Assembly: GCA_963816315.1 (NCBI GenBank)
Contig: CAWFJZ010000029.1
Coordinates: 248,001-312,000, forward strand
DNA: 64,000 nt
Direction: 5' to 3'
Source: CADEEN01 sp963816315
GTDB lineage: Bacteria; Pseudomonadota; Gammaproteobacteria; Burkholderiales; Burkholderiaceae_C
The stretch's first letter is position 1. The number at the start of each line of letters is the position of its first letter. The notes beneath the pieces are model-generated. The model searched no databases, had not been told where the DNA came from, and saw nothing but the letters and a program-made list of their open reading frames with translations. Shown here piece by piece: positions 16,460 through 26,524 of this stretch. A program made the translations under genes and the position numbers.

Positions 16460-17458
16460 TCAGATCCCCGTCGCGCGCTTGAGCTGGCGGTTGCGATCGA
16501 CCGTATGCACGTTGAGCGTCTGCCGCGACTCGCCGCGCTCGACTTCGAGGCTCACGTCGCGCTCGGCGGCACCGCTCCACAGCTTGGTCCACAGCGCATC
16601 GAGCGTGCTCACGGCCACGCCGTCGATCGCGGTGATGCGGTCGCCGACGCGCACGCCGGCCGCTTCGGCTGGGCTGTCTTCGCTGACACGGGCCACGCGC
16701 ACCAGCCCGCCTTGCTCGACGCCGTTGATGCCGAGCCAGGCGCGCTGGCTGGCGGCCGAAGCGCCCTTGCTGCGCAACTCGCCGAGGATGGGCGGCAACA
16801 GATCGATCGGCACGAACATGTTGCCCGGCAGCATCGGCCCCTCGCTGCCGAGCGCGTTGTTGACCACCAGCGAGCCGATGCCCACCAGTTCGCCGCGCGG
16901 ATTGAACAGCGCCGCGCCGCTGTGGTCGGTGCGCGGCGGCGACGTGAACAGCGCGTCGTCGATGCGGTACTCCCAGTAGCCGGCGAAAACGCGCCGCGAG
17001 ACCATGCGCGCGGCGCTGAGTTGCGCCGAGGGCTCGCCGCTGACGACGAGCAAGCCGTCGTCGGGTGTGACGCCGCGTGACGTGCCGAGCGGCGCCGGCG
17101 CGATGTTGATCGGCGCCAGCGGCTGCAGCAGGCCGAAGCCGGTGGCCAGGTCGTAGCCGACGACGCGCGCCGGCAGGTTGCGGCCGTTGTCGAGCACGAG
17201 CTGCACCTGGTCGGCTTCGAGAATCAGGTAGCCGATCGTCAGCACCAAGCCGTCGGGCGCGATGACGACGCCCGAGCCCTGTCGCACGCGGCCGAGCGTG
17301 TTGTTCGAGCGTGCGTCGGGCACGGCCAGCGTCTGCACGCCGACGACGGCGTTGGCGGCGCGTTCGAGGGCTTTGGATTGCGCTTCGAGATCGGTCGGCG
17401 CCGCGGATGCAAGACTGCAAGCGATGCAGCTCAGCACAGAGATCAACCAGGACTTCAT
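16460..17458 (-). CDS. S1C (HtrA-like) protein with PDZ domain and degenerate catalytic triad
   Basis: A 332-residue exported protein (signal MKSWLISVLSCIACSLASAA) with a trypsin-like domain and a C-terminal PDZ (about residues 230-310, SPAEAAGVRVGDRITAIDGV). The strand that should hold the catalytic histidine reads VLTIGYLILEAD, with Tyr in place of His. The Asp position reads YDLATGFGLLQ, with Gly aligned to Asp. The serine loop is kept as DHSGAALFNP. It is therefore likely a non-proteolytic, binding-only relative of DegP/HtrA. It lies upstream of no obvious partner; the downstream gap is a palindromic repeat. Confidence 0.78.
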   Translation of the reverse strand: MKSWLISVLSCIACSLASAAPTDLEAQSKALERAANAVVGVQTLAVPDARSNNTLGRVRQGSGVVIAPDGLVLTIGYLILEADQVQLVLDNGRNLPARVVGYDLATGFGLLQPLAPINIAPAPLGTSRGVTPDDGLLVVSGEPSAQLSAARMVSRRVFAGYWEYRIDDALFTSPPRTDHSGAALFNPRGELVGIGSLVVNNALGSEGPMLPGNMFVPIDLLPPILGELRSKGASAASQRAWLGINGVEQGGLVRVARVSEDSPAEAAGVRVGDRITAIDGVAVSTLDALWTKLWSGAAERDVSLEVERGESRQTLNVHTVDRNRQLKRATGI

Positions 17459-17510
17459 GGCTCGCCTCCGCAAAAGCAAAGGATGCGCCCAACCTGCGCG
17501 CGCTGCAATC

Positions 17511-18101
17511 TCAGCGTTTGCCGAAGGGCGATTGGCCGCGCCAGAAACGGATCATCAAAAAGCCGCCGAGCATGCCGCCCAGATGCGCGAAGTGCGCCAC
17601 GCCGCCGCCGCCCATGAAGCCGAGCACGAGTTCGAGAGCGCCGAAGACGGCAACGAAGATCTTGGCCTTCATCGGAATCGGCGGGATCAGCAGCATGATG
17701 GTGCGGTTCGGGAACAGCATGCCGAAGGCCAGCAGCAGCGCAAAGAGGGCGCCCGAGGCGCCGACGGTCGGCACGCGCGAGCCGATCAGCATCGTCCAGA
17801 CGATCTGCACGGCGGCGGCGGACAGCGCGCCGGCGAGCAGGAAATGGATGAAGCGCTTCTGGCCCCACAGCCGCTCCAACTCGCCGCCGAACATCCACAG
17901 GCCGAGCATGTTGAAGAACAGGTGGCCGAAGTCGCCGTGCAGGAAGGCGTAGGTCAGCACCTGCCACGGCATGAAGTTGCCGCTGGCGATCGGCCACAGC
18001 GCGAACAACGTTTCGAGCCAGCGGCCGAACAGCAACTGCGCGCAGAACACCGCCGTGCAGATCAGCATGAAAGCTTTGGTGACCGGAGGCAGCGGCGGCA
18101 T
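17511..18101 (-). CDS. Rhomboid family intramembrane serine protease
   Basis: A 196-residue membrane protein with six hydrophobic helices. The catalytic serine is in GASGALFALLLAFG and the catalytic histidine in AHFAHLGGMLGG. YAFLHGDFGHLFFNMLGLWMFG is the rhomboid HxxxN region in the second helix. Rhomboids cut substrates within the membrane; no substrate is suggested by the neighbours. The ATG at 18101 is the first in frame. It lies between tRNA-Leu and the HtrA-like gene on the same strand. Confidence 0.88.
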   Translation of the reverse strand: MPPLPPVTKAFMLICTAVFCAQLLFGRWLETLFALWPIASGNFMPWQVLTYAFLHGDFGHLFFNMLGLWMFGGELERLWGQKRFIHFLLAGALSAAAVQIVWTMLIGSRVPTVGASGALFALLLAFGMLFPNRTIMLLIPPIPMKAKIFVAVFGALELVLGFMGGGGVAHFAHLGGMLGGFLMIRFWRGQSPFGKR

Positions 18102-18115
18102 GGGGGATGAGGAGT

Positions 18116-18201
18116 TGGTGCCCCGGGCCGGACTCGAACCGGCACGCTGTTTAGGCGGTGGATTTTGAATCCACTGCGTCTACCGATTCCGCCACCGGGG
18201 C
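18116..18201 (-). tRNA. tRNA-Leu (anticodon CAA)
   Basis: On the minus strand the 86-base sequence begins GCCCCGGTGGCGGAATCGGT and ends GGTTCGAGTCCGGCCCGGGG followed by CACCA. The acceptor stem GCCCCGG pairs with CCGGGGC. The anticodon stem-loop is GTGGA-TTCAAAA-TCCAC, giving anticodon CAA, which reads UUG codons. The long variable arm is as expected for leucine, and CCA is encoded. Confidence 0.95.
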
Positions 18202-18285
18202 AAGTTGGGTGCGGTGCGCATGCGCAACGGGGCGCGATTATCACACGCGGCCTGCAGCCGACTGGGCTCGCTGCGACAATGAAGC

Positions 18286-19191
18286 ATGCCCAGCTACAAG
18301 ACCCTCGAAGACGCGATCGGCAACACGCCGCTGGTGCGCTTGCAGCGCCTGCCGGGTGCCGTGAATCGACAGCGTGGCAACGTCTTTCTCGGCAAGCTCG
18401 AAGGCAACAACCCGGCCGGCTCGGTGAAAGACCGGCCGGCGATCAGCATGATCGTGCGGGCTGAGGCGCGCGGCGAGATCGCGCCGGGCGACGTGCTGAT
18501 CGAGGCCACCTCGGGCAACACCGGCATCGCGCTGGCGATGGCCGCGGCGATCCGCGGCTACAAGATGGTCTTGATCATGCCGGAGGACTTGTCGATCGAG
18601 CGCGCGCAGACGATGAAGGCCTTCGGCGCCGAGCTCGTGCTGACGCCCAAGTCCGGCGGCATGGAGTACGCGCGCGATCTGGCGCTGCAGATGCAGTCCG
18701 ACGGCAAGGGCCGCGTGCTCGACCAGTTCGCCAACGCCGACAACCCGCAATCGCATTTCGACACCACCGGCCCCGAGATCTGGCGCGACACCGACGGCCA
18801 GATCACGCACTTCGTCAGCGCGATGGGCACCACCGGCACCATCACCGGCGTTTCGCGCTACCTGAAAGCGCAGAACCCGGCGGTGCGCATCATCGGCGCG
18901 CAGCCGGCCGAAGGCTCGCGCATCCCGGGCATCCGCAAATGGGCCGAGGCTTACTTGCCGAAGATCTACGACGCAACGCATGTCGATGACATCGTGCTCG
19001 TCAGCCAGGCCGAAGCCGAGGACATGGCGCGCCGGCTGGCGCGCGAGGAGGGTTTGTTCTGCGGCATCTCGGCCGCCGGCGCGTGCTGCGTGGCGTTGAA
19101 GCTCGCCGAGCAGTTGGAGAACGCGACGATCGTTTTCATCGTCTGCGATCGCGGTGATCGCTATCTTTCGACCGGTGTCTTTCCTGCATGA
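18286..19191 (+). CDS. cysM: Cysteine synthase B (O-acetylserine sulfhydrylase, CysM)
   Basis: A 301-residue PLP enzyme that makes cysteine from O-acetylserine with sulfide or thiosulfate. The PLP lysine is in NPAGSVKDRPA and the phosphate-binding loop is GTTGT; the substrate loop TSGNTG is present. The distance from the N-terminal IGNTPLVRLQRLP and the length favour CysM over CysK. The C-terminal EEGLFCGISAAGACC also fits CysM. The start codon is the first ATG, 84 bases after the tRNA gene on the opposite strand. It is followed by an intergenic repeat and the Nudix gene. Confidence 0.93.
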   Translation: MPSYKTLEDAIGNTPLVRLQRLPGAVNRQRGNVFLGKLEGNNPAGSVKDRPAISMIVRAEARGEIAPGDVLIEATSGNTGIALAMAAAIRGYKMVLIMPEDLSIERAQTMKAFGAELVLTPKSGGMEYARDLALQMQSDGKGRVLDQFANADNPQSHFDTTGPEIWRDTDGQITHFVSAMGTTGTITGVSRYLKAQNPAVRIIGAQPAEGSRIPGIRKWAEAYLPKIYDATHVDDIVLVSQAEAEDMARRLAREEGLFCGISAAGACCVALKLAEQLENATIVFIVCDRGDRYLSTGVFPA

Positions 19192-19198
19192 GCGCCGC

Positions 19199-19261
19199 CG
19201 GGCCGCTCCCAAGGCGCTCGCTCCCCCTCTGGGGGACCGGCGCGTAGCGCCGTAGGGGGCA
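19199..19261. repeat. Intergenic palindromic repeat
   Basis: The copy reads GGGCCGCTCCCAAGGCGCTC, then CCCCCTCTGGGGG and a second arm GGCGCGTAGCGCC. The first word is the same as in the copy inside the nucleotidyltransferase-like gene. It fills the gap between cysM and the Nudix gene and ends three bases before the latter's ATG. Confidence 0.5.
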
Positions 19262-19263
19262 AG

Positions 19264-19764
19264 ATGAACTATCGTTTTTGCCCGCAGTGCGCGACGGCGC
19301 TGGCGCCGGTCGAGCAAATGGAAGACGGTGGCCCGAAGACGCGCCTGCGCTGCACTGCCTGCGACTTCACGCATTGGAACAACCCGACGCCGGTGCTGGC
19401 GGCGGTGGTCGAGTGCGTGGATCGCGAGGGCCAGATCCTGCTGGCGCGCAACGCCGCCTGGTCGCACCGCATGTTCGCGCTGATCACAGGCTTCATGGAA
19501 GCCGGCGAGACGCCGCAAGAGGGCGTGGCGCGCGAAGTCACGGAAGAGACGGGGCTCATGGTCGATGCGGTGTCGCTGATCGGCGTCTATGACTTCCAGC
19601 GCATGAACCAGGTGATCATTGCCTATCACGCGCAGGCGCGCGGCGAGATCGTGCTCTCGCCCGAGCTGGCCGAGTACAAGCTGTTCGCGCCGCAAGACGT
19701 GCGCTGCTGGCCGGCCGGCACCGGCTACGCGCTTGGCCGATTGGCTGCGTGCACGGGGGCATGA
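19264..19764 (+). CDS. Nudix hydrolase with N-terminal zinc ribbon (NudC-like)
   Basis: A 166-residue protein. The N-terminal zinc ribbon has FCPQCATAL and LRCTACDFTHW (Cys4). The Nudix box GFMEAGETPQEGVAREVTEE followed by TGL matches GX5EX7REUXEEXGU fully. The arrangement is that of NudC-type NADH pyrophosphatases or related decapping enzymes, shorter than E. coli NudC because the N-terminal domain is absent. It probably hydrolyses a dinucleotide or a nucleotide-capped RNA; the substrate is not fixed by sequence. Confidence 0.85.
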   Translation: MNYRFCPQCATALAPVEQMEDGGPKTRLRCTACDFTHWNNPTPVLAAVVECVDREGQILLARNAAWSHRMFALITGFMEAGETPQEGVAREVTEETGLMVDAVSLIGVYDFQRMNQVIIAYHAQARGEIVLSPELAEYKLFAPQDVRCWPAGTGYALGRLAACTGA

Positions 19765-19808
19765 ACCCGAGTTCATCGAATAGGCCCGACAGCGCCTAGA
19801 ATCTGCGC

Positions 19809-20039
19809 ATGACACTCGCGCAGAAAGAACTCGACGCCCGCGGCCTCAATTGCCCGCTGCCGATCCTCAAGGCCAAGAAAGCCCTGACGGAGATGCTGTC
19901 CGGCGAGGTCCTGAAGATCGTCGCCACCGACCCGGGGTCGGTACGCGACTTCCAGGCCTTCGCCCGCCAGACCGGCAATGAGTTGGTCGATCAGGTGACC
20001 GGCGAAAAAGAGTTCGTGCACTACCTTCGCCGACGGTAA
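19809..20039 (+). CDS. TusA-like sulfurtransferase (SirA/YeeD family)
   Basis: A 76-residue protein. The catalytic cysteine lies in DARGLNCPLPILKAKKAL, the CPxP motif of TusA/SirA proteins, which pass persulfide sulfur between enzymes for tRNA thiolation, molybdenum cofactor or sulfur oxidation. The single-domain length is normal. Being downstream of cysM fits a sulfur theme, though each gene has its own spacing. The gene ends 96 bases before galU on the opposite strand. Confidence 0.88.
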   Translation: MTLAQKELDARGLNCPLPILKAKKALTEMLSGEVLKIVATDPGSVRDFQAFARQTGNELVDQVTGEKEFVHYLRRR

Positions 20040-20041
20040 TT

Positions 20042-20130
20042 GGAGCCCCTCGTCTGGCGGGTACGTCAGACGATCCCCCGAGGGGATGCGGGCCGGCTTG
20101 GGAGCGGCCCGGCGCTCGGCCCGCGCCGCT
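20042..20130. repeat. Intergenic palindromic repeat / probable bidirectional terminator
   Basis: The stem is CCCCTCGTCTG with CAGACGATCCCCCGAGGGG, followed by GGCTTGGGAGCGGCC. It occupies almost the whole gap between the converging TusA-like and galU genes. The GGCTTGGGAGCGGCC word recurs near 50.48 kb, and its reverse complement starts the 4.4 and 19.2 kb copies. Confidence 0.55.
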
Positions 20131-20135
20131 GACCA

Positions 20136-21002
<867 letters not shown>

Positions 21003-21086
21003 ATTCTTACAATCAACACGGGGAGTCGGGCGGATTCTGGCATGTGATCCAAGCGGGGTCGCTGTGCAGATTGCCCGGGGCATGGG

Positions 21087-22068
21087 ATGGATGTACTGAT
21101 CGTTGAGCCGCTCGAGCCGGAGGTGATGCAGTGGCTCGGAGAGCGCCACGCGGTGCGCTACGCGCCGGAGCTGGCGCGGGATGCGCGCGCCTTGCGTCAG
21201 GCGCTGTTCAATGTGCGCGCGCTGGTCATTCCGCCTTCCGTCGCGCTCGACGCGCAAGCGCTGCACTACGCACCGATGCTGCGCGCGGTGGGCCGCTTGT
21301 CGTCGGGCTCGGAGAACATCGACCTCGACGCTTGCGGCCGCGCTGGCGTCGAAGTCGTGCGCAGCGTCACGGCGAGCGCGGTGGCCGAGGCCGAGTTCAT
21401 GGTCGGCGGCCTGCTGCAGATGCTGCGCCGCGTGCCGGTGCTGAGCCCCGAAGGGCTGCTCGTCGGTCGTGAGTTGGGCGGCGCGACGATCGGCCTTGTC
21501 GGCATGGTGCCGGCGGCGCGCTCGCTGGCACAACTGCTGTCGGCCTTCGGCTCGCGCGTCATCGGCTACGACCCTGCGGTCCATGCGTCGGACAACGTCT
21601 GGACGCGCTGGCGCGTCGAGCCGGTGGCGCTGCGCGAGCTGATGGAGCAGAGCGACGGCGTCTGCGTGCAGCTGACGTATTTCTCGCGCTACCAGGGCCT
21701 GATCGGCGAGCGCTTCCTGCCGCATTGCAAACCGAACCAGGTGCTGATCAACATCGCCCACTCGAGCTTGTTCGATCAGGCCGCGCTGGCCGACGTGCTC
21801 GGCACGGGCCGCATGGCCGCGGCGTGGTTCGACAGCCTGGAGCCCGGTGCGCTCGATCCGGGCAAGCCGCTGGCCGACATCGACACGCTTGCAGATCACG
21901 CCGCGCGTGGCGGCCACCACGCGCGAGTCGCGCGTGCGCGCTGCCTGGGCGGTGGCACGTCGCATCGACGAGCTGCTGTCGGCGGAGAGCACGCCGCAGC
22001 GCAGCGAATTCAGATCGACGGCCCCAGACGTGCCGCTTGATCTCGAAGGCGATTCAGAGCCTGAGTGA
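21087..22068 (+). CDS. D-2-hydroxyacid dehydrogenase family protein (frameshifted near 21890)
   Basis: An NAD(P)-dependent D-isomer-specific 2-hydroxyacid dehydrogenase-like protein of about 325 residues. GRLSSGSENIDLDAC and TASAVAEAEFMVGGLLQMLR belong to the catalytic domain. GATIGLVGMVPAARSLAQLL is the Rossmann motif, with GLVGMV in place of the usual GxGxxG. ALADVLGTGRMAAAWFDSLE is also recognisable. At 21889-21891 an extra T (CTTGCAG for CTGCAG) breaks the frame; the other frame continues LQITPRVAATTRESRVRAAW and ends at 22068. The end overlaps the 3' end of valS on the opposite strand by 59 bases. Confidence 0.75.
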
Positions 22069-24881
22069 AGTCGGCCAGGCGCTGTTTTTCCTGATCGACC
22101 ACGGCGGCTGGGGCGCGCGCAACAAAGCTTTCGTTGCCGAGCTTGGTCTCGGTCTTCGCGATCTCACCTTGCAGTCGCACGATCTCCTTGGCCAGCCGCG
22201 CCGCTTCCGCTGTAACGTCGATCTGCACGTGCAGAGCAACGCGCAGATCGCCGCTGACCGCCACCGGCAATGAAGACGTCGCCGCGGCGAACGCCTGCTC
22301 GTCGCCGAAGCGCTGTACGTCACTGACCTTGGTGAGCGCCTTCAGCAGCGGCGCGGCAGCGTCGATGAACGCTTCATCGCCGAACGCCAGCAGCGGCACC
22401 TTGTCGCCCGGCGACAAGCCCATTTCGCTGCGCAGGTTGCGGCAGGCGCCGACGACTGCTTTGAGTTGCACCATCCACGCATCGGCTTTGACGTCGATGC
22501 GCTCAGGCTGCGACACAGGGTAGGGCGCGACCATCACGCCGGCCGCGTTCGACGACCCCCGCCCGGCGACCGGCGCGACCTGATCCCACAACTCGGCGGT
22601 GATGAACGGGGCCAGCGGGTGCAGCAGCCGCAGCACGGTTTCGAGCGTGCGGATCAAGGTGCGCCGCGTCGCGCGCTGCTGCGCTTCGGTGCCCGTTGCG
22701 ATCTGCACCTTGGCGATCTCGAGGTACCAGTCGCAGTACTCGTTCCAGACGAACTCGTACGCGGCCGCGGTGACGAGGTCGAGCCGGTAGTCGGCAAAGC
22801 CTTGCGCCACGGCAGCCTCGACGCGCTGCAACTCGCCGCTGATCCAGCGGTCAGGCCGCGAGAAGCTCATGTAGCCGTGGAATGCACCACCCGCATCGAC
22901 AAGGCGCCCCGCTTCGTCGAAGCGGGGCGGTGCGCACTCGGCCTTGCTGTGCTCCTTCAGCCCGCAGTCCTTGCCTTCGCAATTCATCAGCACGAACTTG
23001 GTGGCGTTCCAGAGCTTGTTGCAGAAATTGCGATAGCCTTCGCAGCGTTTGGTGTCGAACGCGATCGTGCGGCCGAGGCTCGCATACGAGGCCATCGTCA
23101 ATCGCAAGCGCGTCGGCGCCGTAGGCAGGGATGCCGTCCGGAAATTCCTTCTTCACGCGCGCGGCCACCTTCGGCGCGGTCTCGGGCTTGCGCAGGCCGG
23201 TGGTGCTCTTCTTCACCAGCGTGTCGAGATCGACGCCCTGGATCAGGTCCACCGGGTCGATCACGTTGCCCTCGCTCTTGCTCATCTTCTTGCCGTGCGA
23301 GTCGTGGATCAGGCCGTGGATATAGACATGCCTGAACGCTGGCTTGCCGGTGAAGTGCGCCGTCATCATGATCATGCGCGCGACCCAGAAGAAGATGATG
23401 TCGTGGCCGGTGACGAACACCGTGCTCGGCAGGAAGAGGTCTTGCTCGACGGTCTTGTTCGGCCAGCCGACGGTGGAGAACGGGAACTGCGCCGCCGAGT
23501 ACCAGGTGTCGAGGACGTCGGGGTCGCGCGTGAGTGTCTTGCCCGGCGCCTTGGCTTGCGCTTCGGCCTCGCTGCGCGCCACGATGACGTTGCCTTGCTC
23601 GTCGTACCACGCCGGAATCTGATGGCCCCACCACAACTGGCGCGAGATGCACCAGTCCTGGATGTTCTTCATCCACTGGTGCCACGTGTTGACCCAGTTG
23701 TCGGGCACGAAGCGCACGTCGCCGCGATCGACCATCTTCATCGCGCGGCCGGCGAGCGATTGGCCGTCGTGGCCGGCTTTGGTCATGGCCATGAACCACT
23801 GGTCGGTCAGCATCGGCTCGATGACCTGCCCCGTGCGCGCACAACGCGGCACGGGCAGCTTGTGCTTCTTCGTCTCGACGAGCAGACCGAGTGCGTCGAG
23901 ATCGGCAACGACCTTCTTGCGCGCCACGAAGCGGTCGAGGCCGCGATACGCCACCGGCGCGTTGTCGTTGATCTTCGCGTCGAGCGTCAGCACGCCGATC
24001 ATCGGCAAGCCATGGCGCTGCCCGACGGCGTAGTCGTTGTGATCATGCGCCGGCGTGACCTTGACGGCGCCGGTGCCGAACTCGCGATCGACGTAGTCGT
24101 CGGCAATGACGGGAATCGTGCGCTCCGTCAGCGGCAGCCTGACGCGCTTGCCGACCAGCGCCGCATAGCGCTCGTCTTCGGGATGCACCATCAGCGCCGT
24201 GTCGCCGAGCATCGTCTCCGGGCGCGTCGTGGCCACCACCAGCGAGCCCGAGCCGTCTTCGAGCGGGTAGCGGATGTGCCAGAGAAACCCGTCTTCTTCT
24301 TCGCTCTCGACTTCGAGGTCAGATACCGCCGACATCAGCACCGGGTCCCAACTCACCAGGCGCTTGCCGCGGTAGATCAGGCCTTCTTCGTACAAGCGCA
24401 CGAAGGTCTCGTTGACGACCGCCGACTGCGTGGCGTCCATCGTGAAGTACTCGCGGCCCCAATCCACCGTGTCGCCGATGCGCCGCATCTGGCCGGTGAT
24501 GACGTTGCCCGAGGTTTCCTTCCACGCCCAGACACGGCGCATGAACTCATCGCGCCCGATGTCGTGCCGCGACAGTCCTTGCTCCTGCAACTGCCGCTCG
24601 ACGACGATCTGCGTGGCGATGCCCGCATGGTCCGTGCCCGGCAGCCACAGCGTGTTGAAGCCGCTCATGCGATGCATGCGGATCAACGCATCCATGATCG
24701 TGTGGTTGAAGCCGTGCCCCATGTGCAGCGTGCCGGTGACGTTGGGCGGCGGCAACTGGATGGAAAACGACGGCTTGTTCGTATCCAGCGACGGTGCGGC
24801 CGCGCCGCTGGCTTCCCATCGCGGCGCCCACTTCGCTTCGATCGCGGTGGGCTCGAATGACTTTGCAAGTTCTGTTGACAT
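22010..24881 (-). CDS. valS: Valyl-tRNA synthetase (frameshifted near 23105)
   Basis: A class I aminoacyl-tRNA synthetase of about 955 residues that charges tRNA-Val. PPPNVTGTLHMGHGFNH holds the HIGH motif and KKMSKSEGNVIDP the KMSKS loop. ATTRPETMLGDTA starts the editing domain. The C-terminal coiled arm (ALNRLRDQAARL) is present. At about 23105 an extra base (CTTGCG for CTGCG) shifts the frame; the other frame continues DALRLTMASYASLGRTIAFD. Because valS is essential, this is best taken as a sequence error. The ATG at 24881 starts MSTELAKSFEPTAIEAKW. Confidence 0.93.
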
Positions 24882-24932
24882 GTTGGCGAAGCGAAACGCG
24901 ATGCGTCGGCGGCGCCAACAGATACTCCTGTC

Positions 24933-24961
24933 AACGCAACACGGGTCCAATGGGTTGCGTT
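24933..24961. promoter_or_regulatory. Inverted repeat between valS and the S41 protease gene, with a TACAAT box
   Basis: AACGCAAC at 24933-24940 pairs with GTTGCGTT at 24954-24961. On the valS strand TACAAT at 24968-24963 could be a -10 box, placing the repeat at the transcription start. No T-box-like structure is seen. It may be an operator or a leader hairpin. Confidence 0.3.
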
Positions 24962-25016
24962 CATTGTAGGTGGCGACCCTGCGGCCGCCGCTCGCAACAT
25001 CAAGGAGACTTTTCCC

Positions 25017-26459
25017 ATGTCGATGCCCCGATTCCTGCGCGCCGTGCTCTGCGCCGTGCCCGTGCTGCTGTCGGCCTGCGGCGGTGGCGGTGGCGACGCC
25101 ATCAGCGGCGGCTGCCCGTCGGCGGCGGCCAGCAGCAACACTGCCGACCGCCAGGATTGGCTGCGTTGCTACTTCGATCAGAACTACCTCTGGTACCAGC
25201 TCAGCCCCAACCCATCGCCCGGGGGCTCCAACACGGTCGGTGCTTACTTCAAAGCCTTGCTGTACGGTGGTGGCGATGCGATCCCCGGTGGCAGCGGTGC
25301 GGTGTGGCCGGCCGATCGCTATAGCGGCTTCCAAAGCACCGAGAGTTTCAACCGATTTTTCGCCGATGGCCGCACGCTCGGCTACGGCGTCGCGGTCAAC
25401 GGGCTGGAGGCGGTGGCTGCATTCAAGGCGACCGGCGCGACCCAGCGGCTGTTCGTGCGTTACATCGAACCGCAGTCACCCGCGGCACGGTCGCTCACGC
25501 TGGCCGGTGGGGTGCAGCGCGGCGACGAGATCGTCGCGGTCAACAACACGCCGGTGGCGACGTTGATCGCGGCTGACGACTTCAGCGCGCTGACGCCCAA
25601 TGCGGCCGGTGACTCCTTGCGCCTCGATGTGCGCCGCGGCGCCGGCGCCACGGTGGCGGTCGTGCTCAGCGCGGCCGAGTTTGCGCTGACCCCCGTGCAG
25701 TCGGGCGAGGTGGTGCAGAGCCAGGGCGGCCGCCGCATCGGCTACGTCTTCGTCAAGGACATGATCAGTCAGGTCGGCTCGCCCCTGGCCACGACGATGA
25801 CCAGCTTCCGCAACCAGGGCATCGACGAACTGGTGCTCGACCTGCGCTACAACGGCGGCGGACTGGTGTCGATGGGCGGCACTGTGGCTTCGTATGCGTC
25901 GGGCAGCCCGCACGGCCGCAAGGTTTACACGCGGCTGCTCTACAACGACAAGCAAAGCGGCAACAACCAGACCTTCGCTTTCAGCAACCCTGGCGCGTGG
26001 GCCGGCTTCTCACGGGTCTATGTGCTCACGGGCGAGCGCACCTGTTCGGCCAGCGAGCAGGTCATCAACGGCCTGCGCGGCGTCGGCGTGAACGTGGTGG
26101 CCATCGGCGACATCACCTGCGGCAAACCGGTCGGCTTCCTGCCGGACGACGATGGCTGGGGCACGACGTACAGCATCGTCAACTTCGAAGGCGTCAACGC
26201 GCGCAACGAAGGCCGCTACTTCGACGGTCTGACGCCGACTTGCGCGGTGGCGGAAGACTTCTCGCAGCCGATCGGCGACACCGGAGAAGGTGACCTCATC
26301 GGTGACCCGCTGCTGGTGGCCGCGGCCTTTCACGCCGATACCAACAGCTGCCCGGTGGCGCTGACGCGCGAGTCGCCGAGCGCACGTGCTTCGAATCCGG
26401 CCCGCGCCCGCTACAACGGCGCCGACGGCGGCGAGCGCTCGGGCATGAGCGCCCGCTGA
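25017..26459 (+). CDS. S41 family peptidase (C-terminal processing protease-like), lipoprotein
   Basis: A 480-residue periplasmic or outer-membrane lipoprotein: the signal ends in the lipobox LLSACGGG. A PDZ-like region (about residues 150-220, GGVQRGDEIVAVNNTPV) precedes the S41 domain, which has GYVFVKDMI, ELVLDLRYNGGGLVS and a nucleophile region TCSASEQVINGL. The catalytic lysine is probably in ITCGKPVGF. It resembles tail-specific proteases that cleave extracytoplasmic proteins at C-termini. The start is supported by AAGGAG eleven bases before the ATG. Confidence 0.85.
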   Translation: MSMPRFLRAVLCAVPVLLSACGGGGGDAISGGCPSAAASSNTADRQDWLRCYFDQNYLWYQLSPNPSPGGSNTVGAYFKALLYGGGDAIPGGSGAVWPADRYSGFQSTESFNRFFADGRTLGYGVAVNGLEAVAAFKATGATQRLFVRYIEPQSPAARSLTLAGGVQRGDEIVAVNNTPVATLIAADDFSALTPNAAGDSLRLDVRRGAGATVAVVLSAAEFALTPVQSGEVVQSQGGRRIGYVFVKDMISQVGSPLATTMTSFRNQGIDELVLDLRYNGGGLVSMGGTVASYASGSPHGRKVYTRLLYNDKQSGNNQTFAFSNPGAWAGFSRVYVLTGERTCSASEQVINGLRGVGVNVVAIGDITCGKPVGFLPDDDGWGTTYSIVNFEGVNARNEGRYFDGLTPTCAVAEDFSQPIGDTGEGDLIGDPLLVAAAFHADTNSCPVALTRESPSARASNPARARYNGADGGERSGMSAR

Positions 26460-26524
26460 AAGTTTTAGCCCGCTCGACCGACCGCTGAACGGCGGTGCCA
26501 TGATGCTCCGCGCAAGGAGCATTC

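Noticed and set aside
23049..24860. A 603-codon open frame antisense to valS
   Set aside because: Shadow of valS, which has HIGH and KMSKS motifs; the antisense product is composition-biased.
24882..25016. T-box or amino-acid-sensing leader upstream of valS
   Set aside because: Only a simple 8-base inverted repeat is visible; no specifier loop or T-box bulge sequence, and T-boxes are not expected in Betaproteobacteria.
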